A stretch of 64,000 nucleotides of DNA from Segetibacter sp. (GTDB taxonomy: Bacteria; Bacteroidota; Bacteroidia; Chitinophagales; Chitinophagaceae), in contig NZ_JAOQAH010000097.1 in assembly GCF_025963695.1 (NCBI RefSeq), positions 1-64,000 on the forward strand. Reading direction: 5' to 3'. How positions within the stretch are numbered: the stretch's first letter is position 1; each line of letters begins with the position of its first letter. This document shows, in pieces, positions 37,794-47,270 of this stretch. The notes beneath the pieces are model-generated. The model was not told the DNA's origin. It worked only from the letters and a program-made list of their open reading frames with translations, and did no database searches. The translations under genes and the position numbers were made by a program.

Positions 37794-37858
37794 ATGGAGG
37801 GTATAATCATATGAAATCAAACTTTTTAAAAACAATCAAATCAGCATGGGGACCATAG
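37794..37858 (+). promoter_or_regulatory. Two overlapping mini-ORFs leading into rny
   Basis: ATG at 37794 encodes MEGIII and stops at 37812-37814. That stop overlaps ATG 37811 (ATGA) of a second frame encoding [15 protein letters not shown], which stops at 37856-37858, beyond the rny start (37846). This chain could couple or restrain rny translation. No SD sequences are present. Confidence 0.35.
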
Positions 37859-39411
37859 TATTGACCGTAATTATTGGAATTGTCGGAGTAATTGCAGGAA
37901 TTATAGCAGGAAAATTCATTTTTGCTAAAGACACACGAAAGCAGGTTGAAGATGCAGAACAGCAAGCTCAAAGAATTATTGCTGACGCGCAAATGCAGTC
38001 TGAAACTCTGAAAAAAGAGAAAATTCTAGAGGCAAAAGAAAGGTTTGTTCAACTAAAAAGTGAGCACGATAAGGAAGTGCTAGACAGAAACCGGAAGATC
38101 GCTGACGTTGAAAACAGGCTGAAACAAAAGGAAGTCTCAATTAATCAAAAAGAGGTGAACCTGGACAAACAGTTGAAAGACAACGAGGCCATCAAAGAAA
38201 ACCTGAACCGGCAACTGGAGGTAGTAAGCCAGAAACGAACTGAGCTAGAAAAACACCAGGAAGAGCACATACGGCGCCTTGAAAAAATTGCCGCACTTAC
38301 GGCGGATGAAGCAAGAAACCAGTTGATCGAAAGCCTTAAGCAGGAAGCACAAAGCCGTGCCCTTAGCATGCAACAAGACATTATTGACGATGCAAAACAA
38401 AAGGCCAATAAAGAAGCTCGCAAAATCATTATTCAAACCATTCAGAGGACTGCTGCAGAACAAGCGATTGAGAATGCAATAACGGTTTTTAATCTTGAGA
38501 CAGATGAAATAAAAGGGCAGATTATTGGTCGTGAAGGTCGTAATATCCGGGCCATTGAAGCTGCAACAGGGGTAGACCTTATCGTTGACGATACACCTGA
38601 AGCAATTGTACTTTCTTCGTTTGACCCGCTTCGCCGCGAAATTGCCCGACTGAGCTTACAACGCCTTATTTCAGACGGTCGTATTCACCCGGCGCGTATT
38701 GAGGAAGTGGTTGAAAAGACGCGCAAGCAACTGGAAGAACAAATAATGGAAATTGGTGAGCGTACCGTAATAGAACTAGGAATTCATGGTCTACATAAAG
38801 AATTGGTGCGTATTGTTGGCAAAATGAGATTCCGGTCTTCCTACGGGCAGAACCTGTTGATGCATAGCCGTGAAACGGCTAATTTATGCGGGCTGATGGC
38901 GAGCGAATTAGGAATGAATCCTAAACTAGCCAAACGTGCCGGTTTGTTGCACGACATAGGTAAAGTGCCTGATGAGGAAACTGAATTAAGTCATGCGCTG
39001 CTAGGTGCAAAGTTGGCAGAGAAATATGGCGAAAACCCTGCAGTGGTAAACGCAATTGGTGCGCACCACGATGAGATGGAAATGCAGTATGTCATTTCTC
39101 CTATTATACAGGCATGTGATGCCATTAGTGGAGCAAGACCAGGCGCCCGTCGCGAAATCATGCAGCAGTACTTGCAAAGGATTAAAGAGCTTGAAACGAT
39201 CGCACTAACTTACCAGGGAGTAGAGAAAGCTTACGCAATTCAGGCCGGACGTGAGCTTAGGGTAATTGTAGAAGCTGATAAAGTAACTGACAATGATAGT
39301 GACAAGTTAAGTTTTGAAATTGCGCAGAAGATCCAAACGGATATGACCTATCCGGGGCAAATAAAAGTCACGGTAATCAGGGAAAAAAGAGCCGTGAACA
39401 TTGCAAGATAA
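37846..39411 (+). CDS. rny: Ribonuclease Y
   Basis: 521 residues: an N-terminal membrane helix (about 3-23), a long coiled coil (about 30-190), a KH RNA-binding domain (about 210-275, [15 protein letters not shown]), and an HD domain with [11 protein letters not shown] and AIGAHHDE. It is the membrane-tethered endoribonuclease that starts mRNA decay. The length and layout are standard. A strong terminator follows. The start codon overlaps the end of an upstream mini-ORF. Confidence 0.95.
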   Translation: MGTIVLTVIIGIVGVIAGIIAGKFIFAKDTRKQVEDAEQQAQRIIADAQMQSETLKKEKILEAKERFVQLKSEHDKEVLDRNRKIADVENRLKQKEVSINQKEVNLDKQLKDNEAIKENLNRQLEVVSQKRTELEKHQEEHIRRLEKIAALTADEARNQLIESLKQEAQSRALSMQQDIIDDAKQKANKEARKIIIQTIQRTAAEQAIENAITVFNLETDEIKGQIIGREGRNIRAIEAATGVDLIVDDTPEAIVLSSFDPLRREIARLSLQRLISDGRIHPARIEEVVEKTRKQLEEQIMEIGERTVIELGIHGLHKELVRIVGKMRFRSSYGQNLLMHSRETANLCGLMASELGMNPKLAKRAGLLHDIGKVPDEETELSHALLGAKLAEKYGENPAVVNAIGAHHDEMEMQYVISPIIQACDAISGARPGARREIMQQYLQRIKELETIALTYQGVEKAYAIQAGRELRVIVEADKVTDNDSDKLSFEIAQKIQTDMTYPGQIKVTVIREKRAVNIAR

Positions 39412-39436
39412 AACGAGACAAAACAAAGTTTAAAAT

Positions 39437-39466
39437 AAAAAACCCGCAATAAAAAGCGGGTTTTTT
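39437..39466 (+). terminator. Intrinsic terminator after rny
   Basis: Stem AACCCGC/GCGGGTT with loop AATAAAAA and a six-T tail. Confidence 0.9.
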
Positions 39467-39624
39467 ATTTACGTTAACAACCGTGCAACCAAAACAAGGT
39501 TAATGCTAGTCTTAGTAGTAAGATTACCAATCAATTATCCAATATTTCTACTTAAAGACTATTCCAATTTCTCTGATGGAATTTGTTAGCCCCCTAAAAT
39601 TTTTAGAAATAAATTAATTGGTGT

Positions 39625-40278
39625 ATGAAATCATTTGTAGCGTATCCCCTGGACTTCGAAAAGATGCTATTTCCAGAAGTAACAGAGAAAAACCCTTCAG
39701 GAAAACTAATAGCACATTACGAATTGTACAAAAAAGTAAGCCACTTGGAAGGATGTGTTGTAAAGTGCGGAATAGCTGCAGAAGAAGGTTTCATCCGTTT
39801 TGCCAGTTTAAGACGTTTGATAACTAACCAGCCAAATCAAAAAGTGATCGCTTTTGAAAGGTTCGCAAAAAGCCTTTACCTTACTAGTAGCACAGAAGAG
39901 AATAGTAAGCTAAATTACCGGGTCGAAAGCGCCGCAATCGATGTAAGCAGAATTCAACAAAAACTCAGCAAAAAGGGAATTAACGAACAAATCGATTTCG
40001 TTCCAGGAAACATCGGGGACTCTATTCCGGAATACCTGATAGAAAATCCGGAAATGAAAATATCCTACCTCAATATTGACTTCGACGACTATGACAGTGC
40101 ACTAACAACACTTCAGTACTTCTATCCCCGCCTTGTTCATGGTGGCATTCTTATTTTCGACAATTACTACAAAAAGGAAGAAGATTACCGGGCTGTTAAA
40201 GACTATTTTAAATATTCTAATAACCGAATTTGCAATTTTTCGGTCGACAAAGGACCGCACTACCTGGTAAGAATGTAA
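39625..40278 (+). CDS. TylF/MycF-like O-methyltransferase family protein
   Basis: 217 residues related to macrocin O-methyltransferase (TylF). The blocks PGNIGDSIPEYL (127-138) and LNIDFDDYDSAL (149-160, metal-binding acidic residues) and a C-terminal GGILIFDNYY are characteristic. The SAM motif normally contains VECG; here it reads VVKCGIAAEEG, with Lys47 in place of the conserved Glu. Catalysis may be weakened, altered, or specific to another substrate. Such enzymes methylate sugars or polyketides, but no biosynthetic cluster is adjacent; the gene stands alone between rny and rplS. Confidence 0.82.
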   Translation: MKSFVAYPLDFEKMLFPEVTEKNPSGKLIAHYELYKKVSHLEGCVVKCGIAAEEGFIRFASLRRLITNQPNQKVIAFERFAKSLYLTSSTEENSKLNYRVESAAIDVSRIQQKLSKKGINEQIDFVPGNIGDSIPEYLIENPEMKISYLNIDFDDYDSALTTLQYFYPRLVHGGILIFDNYYKKEEDYRAVKDYFKYSNNRICNFSVDKGPHYLVRM

Positions 40279-40318
40279 AAAGACTATTTAAATACTTTTT
40301 ATATTAATACTTTCCCCT

Positions 40319-40326
40319 TACCTTCG
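40319..40326 (+). promoter_or_regulatory. Putative promoter -7 box for rplS
   Basis: TACCTTCG, identical to the box before tig, 22 bp before the start codon. Confidence 0.6.
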
Positions 40327-40347
40327 CAATCCGAAAAAAAATTTGAT

Positions 40348-40695
40348 ATGAACGCTGTAGCTTTTGTGCATGAGCAATTAACTGTAAACAAAGAGGTACC
40401 TAAATTTAAGGCAGGTGATAATGTTACTGTTAATTATAAAATTATTGAAGGTAACAAAGAGAGGATCCAGTCATTTAAAGGTGATGTTATTAAAAGACAA
40501 GGACAAGGTGCCACTGCGACCTTTACAGTTCGTAAAATTTCTGATGGCGTAGGTGTAGAGAGGTTGTTTCCAGTTAATTCTCCTAATATTGAATCTATCT
40601 TGCTTCATAAAGTGGGTAAAGTTAACCGTGCTAAGCTTTTCTATCTGCGCGAAAGAAGTGGTAAGAGTGCAAGAATTAAAGAGAAACGATATTAG
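40348..40695 (+). CDS. rplS: 50S ribosomal protein L19
   Basis: 115 residues of the L19 family, which sits at the 30S-50S interface. The core [20 protein letters not shown] and the [11 protein letters not shown] and [14 protein letters not shown] blocks are conserved. Its usual neighbours (trmD, rimM, rpsP) are absent here, so it is a detached single gene with its own promoter and terminator. Confidence 0.96.
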   Translation: MNAVAFVHEQLTVNKEVPKFKAGDNVTVNYKIIEGNKERIQSFKGDVIKRQGQGATATFTVRKISDGVGVERLFPVNSPNIESILLHKVGKVNRAKLFYLRERSGKSARIKEKRY

Positions 40696-40717
40696 TATTT
40701 ATGATTGCAACATAATT

Positions 40718-40746
40718 AAACGGAAGCCTTTTTGGTTTCCGTTTTT
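40718..40746 (+). terminator. Intrinsic terminator after rplS
   Basis: Stem AAACGGAAGCC/GGTTTCCGTTT, T loop, T-run. Confidence 0.88.
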
Positions 40747-40815
40747 GTATTATAGGCGATTAATACTAGAATTGAAGACATAACGTTAGTTCTCCAACAT
40801 TATGTCTTCATCCAA

Positions 40816-40840
40816 CATTGTTGTGTCACTCCCTTATACA
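40816..40840 (+). repeat. Dispersed intergenic repeat, copy R14
   Basis: CATTGTTGTGTCACTCCC followed by TTATACA, between the rplS terminator and the tatA promoter. Confidence 0.82.
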
Positions 40841-40975
40841 TTTAATCTTTATGCTGCCTCTTTACGCAATGCTCCTACAAAAATTTGTCCTTGTAATTAT
40901 TTGATAAATATTAAACCTTTACTAAACTTTACACGTATTTTAGAGGTTCGTTATTCTAAAACATTTTTTTAAACC

Positions 40976-40983
40976 TACTTTTG
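40976..40983 (+). promoter_or_regulatory. Putative promoter -7 box for tatA
   Basis: TACTTTTG matches TAnnTTTG, 19 bp before the ATG. Confidence 0.65.
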
Positions 40984-41002
40984 TAGTTCAAAATCATAAG
41001 CG

Positions 41003-41233
41003 ATGTTTACCAATTTATTAATCGGAATGCCAGGAGGCAGCGAATGGATTTTAATTGTTCTTGCAGTATTAATCTTATTTGGAGGTAGAAAAATACCCGA
41101 ATTTATGAGAGGTATTGGAAAAGGTATCCGTGAATTTAACGATGCTAAAGATAACGTGAAGAAGGAAATTGAGGAAGGCATGAGTGAAAAAGAGGTTAAA
41201 AAAGCTTCTCAAAGTTCATCTGTTCAGCCATAA
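41003..41233 (+). CDS. tatA: Sec-independent translocase protein TatA/E
   Basis: 76 residues: a single N-terminal membrane helix (about 14-29, WILIVLAVLILFGG), the hinge GGRKIPE with the conserved FGxxKxP pattern, an amphipathic helix and a charged tail. TatA forms the pore for folded proteins of the twin-arginine pathway. TatC is not in the window. gatA begins 24 bp after the stop. Confidence 0.92.
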   Translation: MFTNLLIGMPGGSEWILIVLAVLILFGGRKIPEFMRGIGKGIREFNDAKDNVKKEIEEGMSEKEVKKASQSSSVQP

Positions 41234-41257
41234 TTTCTTTAGTTAAAGCAGACACTT

Positions 41258-42697
41258 TTGGTAAGCTCTCAATCTATTTCAGAATATCATAATTTATTAG
41301 TGAACGGCCAAACCACTTGTGTGGAGGCCGTTCGTCATTATCTGGATAAAATTTCTGCTTTTACCCATCTCAATGCCTGGCTAGAGGTTTTTGAAGCGGA
41401 AGCTTTGGAAAAAGCAGCAGTGCTTGATAAACAAAGGCAAAATGGGGCACCTCTGGGTAGACTACATGGCGTTATAGTAGGTCTTAAAGACGTAATCTGC
41501 TATAAAGACCACCGCATTTCAGCCTCCTCCCGCATTCTAGAAAATTTCACCTCTGTTTATAATGCTACCGCCACCGAACGGTTGCTTCAGGATGAAGCCA
41601 TTATAATAGGCCGACAAAATTGCGATGAATTTGCAATGGGCAGTAGTAACGAAAATTCGGCGTTTGGGTTAGTACGAAATGCTATTGATGAAGAAAGGGT
41701 ACCTGGTGGTTCATCAGGTGGTTCTGCAGTGGCTGTGCAAGCTGGGATGTGTATGGTGAGCCTGGGCAGCGATACAGGAGGATCAGTAAGACAACCTGCA
41801 GATTTTTGTGGAATAATCGGAATGAAACCTTCTTACGGTTCTATTTCCCGGTACGGACTAATTGCTTACGCTTCATCTTTTGACCAGATCGGTATTTTTG
41901 GGAAGCATATTGATGATGTGAAGTTAGTTTTAGATGTAATTGCAGGTGCCGATGCGTTTGATAGCACCGCTAAGCAGAAACCTTCTCATATTCCAGCCCG
42001 AAAGACTAGCTACAAATTTTGTTATTTTAAAAATGCATTAGAACATCCTAGCTTGGACCCTACTATCGCTAATGGCATAGATAGGTTTATAGAAAAAATA
42101 ACAGCAGCAGGTCATACGGTGGAGCCTGTCAATTTTGATTTGCTTGATTATATTGTTCCTGCTTATTATGTCTTAACTACCGCTGAAGCGAGCAGTAACC
42201 TTTCGAGGTATGACGGGATTAAATATGGATATCAAAGCGCTGGTAAAGAAAACAACTTACATGAGTTGTATCAACAAACCAGGAGCGAAGGATTTGGGCC
42301 TGAGGTAAAAAGAAGAATCTTGCTTGGCACCTTTGTGCTAAGCGCGGGTTTTTATGATGCCTATTTTTCAAAGGCACAAAAAGTCAGAAGATTACTGGTT
42401 GAAAAAACCAAAGAAATTTTTCACCAATACGATGCTATCATTTTGCCAACTGTACCAACCCCAGCATATAAGTTAGGAGAAAAGAAAGATCCTGTGGAAA
42501 TCTTTCTTGCCGACATATATACTGTGTATGCCAACCTCGTGGGCATTCCTGCTATTTCACTTCCCTTGTTTAAAACTGAGGAAGGTCTGCCATTTGGCTT
42601 ACAGTTGATGTCGCATGAAAATAATGACCTACATTTGCTCTCCCTTTCCAAATTGTTAATAAACTTACAATTAACCGAAAATAATCCACACCTATAG
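41258..42697 (+). CDS. gatA: Glutamyl-tRNA(Gln)/aspartyl-tRNA(Asn) amidotransferase subunit A
   Basis: 479 residues of the amidase signature family; GatCAB converts misacylated Glu-tRNA(Gln) to Gln-tRNA(Gln). The Ser-cisSer-Lys triad is Lys77 (VGLKD), Ser152 (GGSSGGSA) and Ser176 (SDTGGSVRQP). The best start appears to be the TTG at 41258, because no ATG lies before the conserved N-terminal helix. GatB and GatC are not adjacent. Possibly cotranscribed with tatA. Confidence 0.93.
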   Translation: MVSSQSISEYHNLLVNGQTTCVEAVRHYLDKISAFTHLNAWLEVFEAEALEKAAVLDKQRQNGAPLGRLHGVIVGLKDVICYKDHRISASSRILENFTSVYNATATERLLQDEAIIIGRQNCDEFAMGSSNENSAFGLVRNAIDEERVPGGSSGGSAVAVQAGMCMVSLGSDTGGSVRQPADFCGIIGMKPSYGSISRYGLIAYASSFDQIGIFGKHIDDVKLVLDVIAGADAFDSTAKQKPSHIPARKTSYKFCYFKNALEHPSLDPTIANGIDRFIEKITAAGHTVEPVNFDLLDYIVPAYYVLTTAEASSNLSRYDGIKYGYQSAGKENNLHELYQQTRSEGFGPEVKRRILLGTFVLSAGFYDAYFSKAQKVRRLLVEKTKEIFHQYDAIILPTVPTPAYKLGEKKDPVEIFLADIYTVYANLVGIPAISLPLFKTEEGLPFGLQLMSHENNDLHLLSLSKLLINLQLTENNPHL

Positions 42698-42757
42698 ATT
42701 TACCGACGACCAAGACGTGGCCGCATAACCCGTTTATTTAACTAAACATTTCTGTAC

Positions 42758-43816
42758 ATGAAGAATGTTAGAATTCCTGTTAAGCTTCGTCGGCTTGTAA
42801 AATCATTGGCGCTCACTTTTTTTATTCCCTCTGTATTTATTGCCGGTAGTGCATTTAAATCATCACCCGATCCGGGAGATCCTGTAAAGCCATTGCCGAA
42901 AACCATTATCAAAAACGATAAAAGCGGTTTTAAAAGTCTTTTTTCTACCTCCTATTTCGACCCTACAAAGCCTTACGTAACTCAACTGAATCCGAAAGCG
43001 CTACCATTTGTACAAAATTATATCCGTGAAGAGGGTACTCACCTCGAAAAAATGAAGGTTTGGGGCAAGCCATATTTTGACGTGTATGATGCTATTCTTC
43101 GCCAATACGGCTTACCATTAGAGTTGAAATACCTGTCGGTGATAGAGTCTTCGTTAGTATCAAATAGTATTTCTGTTGCCGGTGCTGTTGGGCCTTGGCA
43201 AATTATGGCGGAGGAAGCTAAAAGAATGGGGCTAAGTGTAGAAGGCCCCAATGATGAAAGAAAGAACTTTAGTAAGAGTACTTACGCAGCAGCGAGGATC
43301 TTAAAAGAATTACATAAGCAGTTCAATGATTGGCTTCTTGTTGTTGCTGCTTATAACTGCGGTGCAGGCAGGTTAAGACAAGCTATAAGGAAAAGTGGAA
43401 CAAAGAATTTCTGGGATCTGCAAGCCTTTTTACCGGCTGAGACCAGAAATCATGTAAAAAGATTTATTGGAACTCATTTCATTTTTGAAGGGAATGGCGG
43501 TTTAACTACTATGACAGCATCTGAAATTTTAGATTATGATCTTAATCTAGCCGCTACTAATAATAAAAATCTCACTGCCACAGGAGAAGCAGGAAATACT
43601 ATAGTTGAAGTTTCGGGTAAATACCGGTCTTCTGTCATTGCTAAAAATCTTGCTGTTGATCTTGCGGCCTTTAACAAGCTTAATCCAAACTTTGACAAAT
43701 TAATAGCCATGGGGCAAACCTACCAAATGACATTGCCGACTGAAAAAGCTAATTTGTTTTATGGAATTAAGAATACCATATTAAATGAAAGTGTTGAATG
43801 GAGTCTGAAAATGTAA
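42758..43816 (+). CDS. MltD-like membrane-associated lytic transglycosylase
   Basis: 352 residues with an N-terminal signal/anchor (about 14-32). The SLT goose-type lysozyme domain spans about 105-240, with the catalytic Glu130 in YLSVIESSL, then GPWQIM and AAYNCGAGR as in MltD. A C-terminal region (about 285-335) resembles one LysM module for peptidoglycan binding. It cleaves glycan strands in the periplasm. It lies 60 bp after gatA on the same strand and ends at a bidirectional terminator. Confidence 0.9.
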   Translation: MKNVRIPVKLRRLVKSLALTFFIPSVFIAGSAFKSSPDPGDPVKPLPKTIIKNDKSGFKSLFSTSYFDPTKPYVTQLNPKALPFVQNYIREEGTHLEKMKVWGKPYFDVYDAILRQYGLPLELKYLSVIESSLVSNSISVAGAVGPWQIMAEEAKRMGLSVEGPNDERKNFSKSTYAAARILKELHKQFNDWLLVVAAYNCGAGRLRQAIRKSGTKNFWDLQAFLPAETRNHVKRFIGTHFIFEGNGGLTTMTASEILDYDLNLAATNNKNLTATGEAGNTIVEVSGKYRSSVIAKNLAVDLAAFNKLNPNFDKLIAMGQTYQMTLPTEKANLFYGIKNTILNESVEWSLKM

Positions 43817-43842
43817 CCAAAAGAGAGTAAACTTTAATACAG

Positions 43843-43886
43843 GCGGAACAAATAAGCGCAGGGCGTTTTATTTGTTCCGCTTTTTT
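43843..43886. terminator. Bidirectional terminator between transglycosylase gene and pabB
   Basis: 13-bp perfect stem GCGGAACAAATAA/TTATTTGTTCCGC, with T-run on the plus strand. The pabB stop codon (43868-43870) lies inside the right arm. Confidence 0.85.
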
Positions 43887-45166
43887 GTTTCCGAAAACAC
43901 ATCTATAATCGCCTGAGCTTTTAATAGGCATTCTTCATACTCTTCATCAGGCTGACTTGAAGCAGTAATGGCACTGCCAGCATGAAAAGAAACGTTCTTT
44001 GTATCTGTGTTATAAACAATACTTCTGATTACTACATTAAAGTCAAAATCTTTATTTGGGGTTATATATCCTACTGTGCCTGAGTATATTCCTCTTTTGC
44101 TTTGCTCGTACTTGTCAACCAGTTCCATTACTTTCTTCTTTGGGGCACCGGTCATGCTGCCCATTGGAAAAGTTGCTTTTAAAATATTTGAAAAACTTTG
44201 ATCTTTTTCAACCCTTCCTACAACGGTAGATATCATTTGATGAACGTGAGGAAATGAGTAAATACCAAAAAGCTCTTCCACTGCTACTGACCCCTCTTCA
44301 CAAATCTTACTCAAATCGTTTCTTACCAAGTCAACCACCATCACGTTTTCCGATTGGTCTTTAGCACTGTTTTTTAGTTGTATTTTACTTACGCCATCTT
44401 CCTTCAAATCGAAATGTTTTCTTGCTGATGTGCCTTTAATGGGTTGTGATATTAGCTTGTCACCTATTTTCTTCACATACCTTTCCGGGCTTGCACATAG
44501 GAGATAGTTATTGTCAATCCGATAAAAAGCAGAAAAGGGGTTTGGGGAGATATTGCTTAGCTGAGTGTAAATAGAAACAGGGTTAATTTCAGCGGTTGCA
44601 AAAAATTGGTGGCAGAAGTTTATTACATAACAGTCTCCGTGTTGTATGTGTTTCTGTAATAATTCAACTTTATGTAAATAGTCTTCTTTATAAATTTTTT
44701 GTTGAAAGGAAATGACATGGCCGGAACGATCAATAGGATGCTGTTTCATTATTTCCGAAAAAATAGAATCGGCCTCTTGATCAATCACTCCGATTTTTAG
44801 GGTGCTTTCTTTTAGTTCAATCAGTATTTTAGGAACAAAAAGAAAACAATCAGGAAAGCATGTTCCATCATCCGGAGGCAAGGAAATGCCACCTTCAATT
44901 ATATTTTTTATTTCGTAGTTGAAATGACCGAAAATGTAATCATTACTATCGTGCATGTACTCGGCTAAGGAAGAGAAAAAATCAGCCGATGGTTGGAAAA
45001 TTGAGGTAGTTCCAACGCCAAGCAAACAGTCGAAGGAATTGTAATTAGATTGATAGTGGTTGTTATCAAGAAAGCAGCAGATGTTGAACCTGCTTGACCA
45101 GGCCAACATCTGCTGCTTTAATAGATTGCTATCCTCTACGTGAAAAGTATGATAAACTCTTACCAC
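43868..45166 (-). CDS. pabB: Aminodeoxychorismate synthase component I-like chorismate-binding enzyme
   Basis: 432 residues of the chorismate-utilising family. The C-terminal catalytic domain has the PIKGT motif typical of PabB (Lys nucleophile), SENVMVVDLVRNDLS, and FPMGSMTGAPKKKVME. It makes aminodeoxychorismate for folate with ammonia from PabA. TrpE is a possible alternative, but PIKGT and the short N-terminal domain favour PabB. The class IV aminotransferase at 12 kb could be the lyase partner, which is inference only. The next gene (45185) starts 19 bp upstream of it on the same strand. Confidence 0.87.
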   Translation of the reverse strand: MVRVYHTFHVEDSNLLKQQMLAWSSRFNICCFLDNNHYQSNYNSFDCLLGVGTTSIFQPSADFFSSLAEYMHDSNDYIFGHFNYEIKNIIEGGISLPPDDGTCFPDCFLFVPKILIELKESTLKIGVIDQEADSIFSEIMKQHPIDRSGHVISFQQKIYKEDYLHKVELLQKHIQHGDCYVINFCHQFFATAEINPVSIYTQLSNISPNPFSAFYRIDNNYLLCASPERYVKKIGDKLISQPIKGTSARKHFDLKEDGVSKIQLKNSAKDQSENVMVVDLVRNDLSKICEEGSVAVEELFGIYSFPHVHQMISTVVGRVEKDQSFSNILKATFPMGSMTGAPKKKVMELVDKYEQSKRGIYSGTVGYITPNKDFDFNVVIRSIVYNTDTKNVSFHAGSAITASSQPDEEYEECLLKAQAIIDVFSETKKRNK

Positions 45167-45184
45167 ATATTTTATTAGGTAATG

Positions 45185-45613
45185 CTAATAATCGTCGTCA
45201 TCGTCGTCAAACTTCGATGATTTACCACCAAACAGGTCTTTAAACTCATCATCTACTTTAAAGTCGTCGTCATCATCTTTCGCACTTTTCTTTGTCAGTC
45301 CGACCTTTTTAGCACTTGACTTTGGTAAATCAAATTCATCAAAATCAGGATCCCAATCGTCGCCTTCTTCTGGTTTATTCCAAGTATCCTCTACTTCGTC
45401 AACATCGCTATCATCATCACCATCTGCTTCAGACTTACCTTTTACTTTTACTGCCGCAACTTTTTTGCCCTTTGCTGGTTTGTCATCGTCAGCATCTAAT
45501 TCGTCATCTTCTTCCAATTGTTTCTTAGCTTTTGCGGAAACTTTCTTTGCCGCTATACCCGCCTTCGGCGCCGCTTTTTTAGGGGTCTTTTCTTTATCAG
45601 ATTTTGCTGCCAT
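45185..45613 (-). CDS. Highly charged low-complexity protein
   Basis: 142 residues made almost wholly of alternating Lys/Ala-rich and Asp/Glu-rich blocks (KTPKKAAPKAGIAAKK, then EEDDELDADDD, ending DDDDDDY). A central block WNKPEEGDDWDPDFDEFDLP has three Trp-type anchors and may fold or bind a partner. Most of it is likely disordered. I do not recognise a family. It lies between purA and pabB on their strand. DNA- or ribosome-associated roles are common for such composition, but nothing in the sequence proves one. Confidence 0.7.
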   Translation of the reverse strand: MAAKSDKEKTPKKAAPKAGIAAKKVSAKAKKQLEEDDELDADDDKPAKGKKVAAVKVKGKSEADGDDDSDVDEVEDTWNKPEEGDDWDPDFDEFDLPKSSAKKVGLTKKSAKDDDDDFKVDDEFKDLFGGKSSKFDDDDDDY

Positions 45614-45718
45614 AACTTATAGATTTTGGTCACGTAAAACTTAGAACGGTTTTCTGGTCGCTAAAAAACTTTTAAAAAAATTAATAAAAATCTAAAACGA
45701 TGAAATCTAAGGAAAATT

Positions 45719-46981
45719 TTAAAGTGCCACAATTTGTTCTCTGCCGGGTCCATTAGAAACATATTTAACAGGAGCTCCTACGAATTCATTAATAAACTTT
45801 ATGTATGTATTCATAGTAGCGGGAAGCTTAGCGCTTTCTTTGATTGCTGTAGTATCTGTACTCCATCCGTCAAAGGATTGATAAAGAGGTTCGATCTTAA
45901 CTTTTGAAATAGCAAATGGTACTTCTTTCTTTTCTTCATCATTAATAAGATAAGAAGTACACATACTGAGCTTATCAAAAGAGTCAAGTACATCGGCTTT
46001 TGTCATCACAATTTTTGTAACGCCGTTAATCATACAAGCATATTGTAAGGCCACAAGATCTATCCACCCACACCTTCTCGGACGACCGGTAGTAGCTCCA
46101 AACTCTGCGCCTATTTTGCGTAACTCTTCGCCTGTTGCATCAAAAAGTTCTGTCGGAAAAGGCCCACTTCCTACCCTGGTGCAATAAGCCTTTGACACAC
46201 CGATTACTTCATTAATTTTTTGGGGAGCAACACCTAAGCCAGTACAAACTCCGGCAGAAATGGTGTTAGACGATGTCACGTAAGGAAAAGTTCCAAAATC
46301 TATATCGAGCATACTCCCTTGAGCGCCTTCGGCAAGTATTTTTTGCCCTTGAGAAATTTTATTATTAATAAAATATTCCCCGTTAACTACATTAAGCGTC
46401 CTTAGAAATTCTATTGCATCAAAAAACTCGTCTTCCCACCCGGATATGTCTTCGTTGAAGTGAAAATTATCCAATAAACGCTGATGCTTTAAACGCAGTT
46501 TGATATAATTAGTAATAAAGCTTTTGTCAAGGATATCTCCAACTCTTATTGCATTTCGACCAGTCTTATCCATGTAAGCTGGACCAATACCTTTTAAAGT
46601 ACTTCCAATTTTTTCTGTTCCCTTTGAAGTTTCTGATGCCTTATCTAAAGCCCTATGAGTAGGAACAATGATATTTGTTCTTTCAGAAATATAAAGATTC
46701 TTTTTTACGTCAATACCAAAAGAGGCAACCAGGTCGCATTCTCTTTTTAAGGTAACCGGATCTAAAACAACACCACCGCCAATGAGGTTGATCGTGTTTT
46801 GATGAAAGATACCAGAGGGAATTTGGTGTAACACTACTTTTTTATCTTCCACATATAAAGTATGACCTGCATTTGGGCCACCCTGAAAGCGGGCTACCAA
46901 GTCATAATTAGGAGCAAAAAAATCTACTATCTTCCCTTTACCCTCGTCGCCCCATTGTAAACCAAGAATAACATCAACCAT
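45719..46981 (-). CDS. purA: Adenylosuccinate synthetase
   Basis: 420 residues from the ATG at 46981; an upstream TTG extension (47008) overlaps the promoter. It joins IMP and aspartate with GTP, first of two steps to AMP. The GTP-binding GLQWGDEGKGKIVD starts at residue 7, GPNAGHT follows, and the conserved GCxGRPRRCGW region is visible. A -7 box (TAATTTTG) lies on the minus strand at 47006-47013. Confidence 0.96.
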   Translation of the reverse strand: MVDVILGLQWGDEGKGKIVDFFAPNYDLVARFQGGPNAGHTLYVEDKKVVLHQIPSGIFHQNTINLIGGGVVLDPVTLKRECDLVASFGIDVKKNLYISERTNIIVPTHRALDKASETSKGTEKIGSTLKGIGPAYMDKTGRNAIRVGDILDKSFITNYIKLRLKHQRLLDNFHFNEDISGWEDEFFDAIEFLRTLNVVNGEYFINNKISQGQKILAEGAQGSMLDIDFGTFPYVTSSNTISAGVCTGLGVAPQKINEVIGVSKAYCTRVGSGPFPTELFDATGEELRKIGAEFGATTGRPRRCGWIDLVALQYACMINGVTKIVMTKADVLDSFDKLSMCTSYLINDEEKKEVPFAISKVKIEPLYQSFDGWSTDTTAIKESAKLPATMNTYIKFINEFVGAPVKYVSNGPGREQIVAL

Positions 46982-47005
46982 TTTAAAATGTATTTGCGTT
47001 TCCGG

Positions 47006-47013
47006 CAAAATTA
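47006..47013 (-). promoter_or_regulatory. Putative promoter -7 box for purA
   Basis: TAATTTTG on the minus strand, 24 bp before the ATG at 46981. Confidence 0.55.
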
Positions 47014-47143
47014 ATGGAACTGACTTTACCTTGGCTATTTATTGTGACGAAGAAATAAGACGGATTAAAATGGAAAGTAGAAAAATTAACAAGTTAGCTT
47101 TAAGTGGCAAGCCGGTTCTAAAGAATGCTCCACAAAAATTTAC

Positions 47144-47168
47144 TGTACAAGTGAGTGACACAACAATG
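47144..47168 (-). repeat. Dispersed intergenic repeat, copy R15
   Basis: Minus strand CATTGTTGTGTCACTCAC followed by TTGTACA, between purA and the relA/spoT gene. Confidence 0.85.
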
Positions 47169-47270
47169 TTGATTTAGAGTCAACTGTCTGCTACAAAAAG
47201 GCGAAAATGGAAAGCAGTAACCTTCTAATTTATACTGAATGTTTAAAATACACCTATAAAGCTCTTAAAG

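Larger units (their letters stand above)
37346..37845. other. Intergenic region before rny
   Basis: About 500 bp with repeat copy R13, a small hairpin TATGT/ACATA at 37371-37384, the rny promoter box and two tiny overlapping reading frames just before rny. Otherwise nothing recognisable. Confidence 0.5.

Noticed and set aside
45316-45528. His/Leu-rich plus-strand frame opposite the charged protein
   Set aside because: A direct consequence of the Asp/Lys codon runs on the minus strand.
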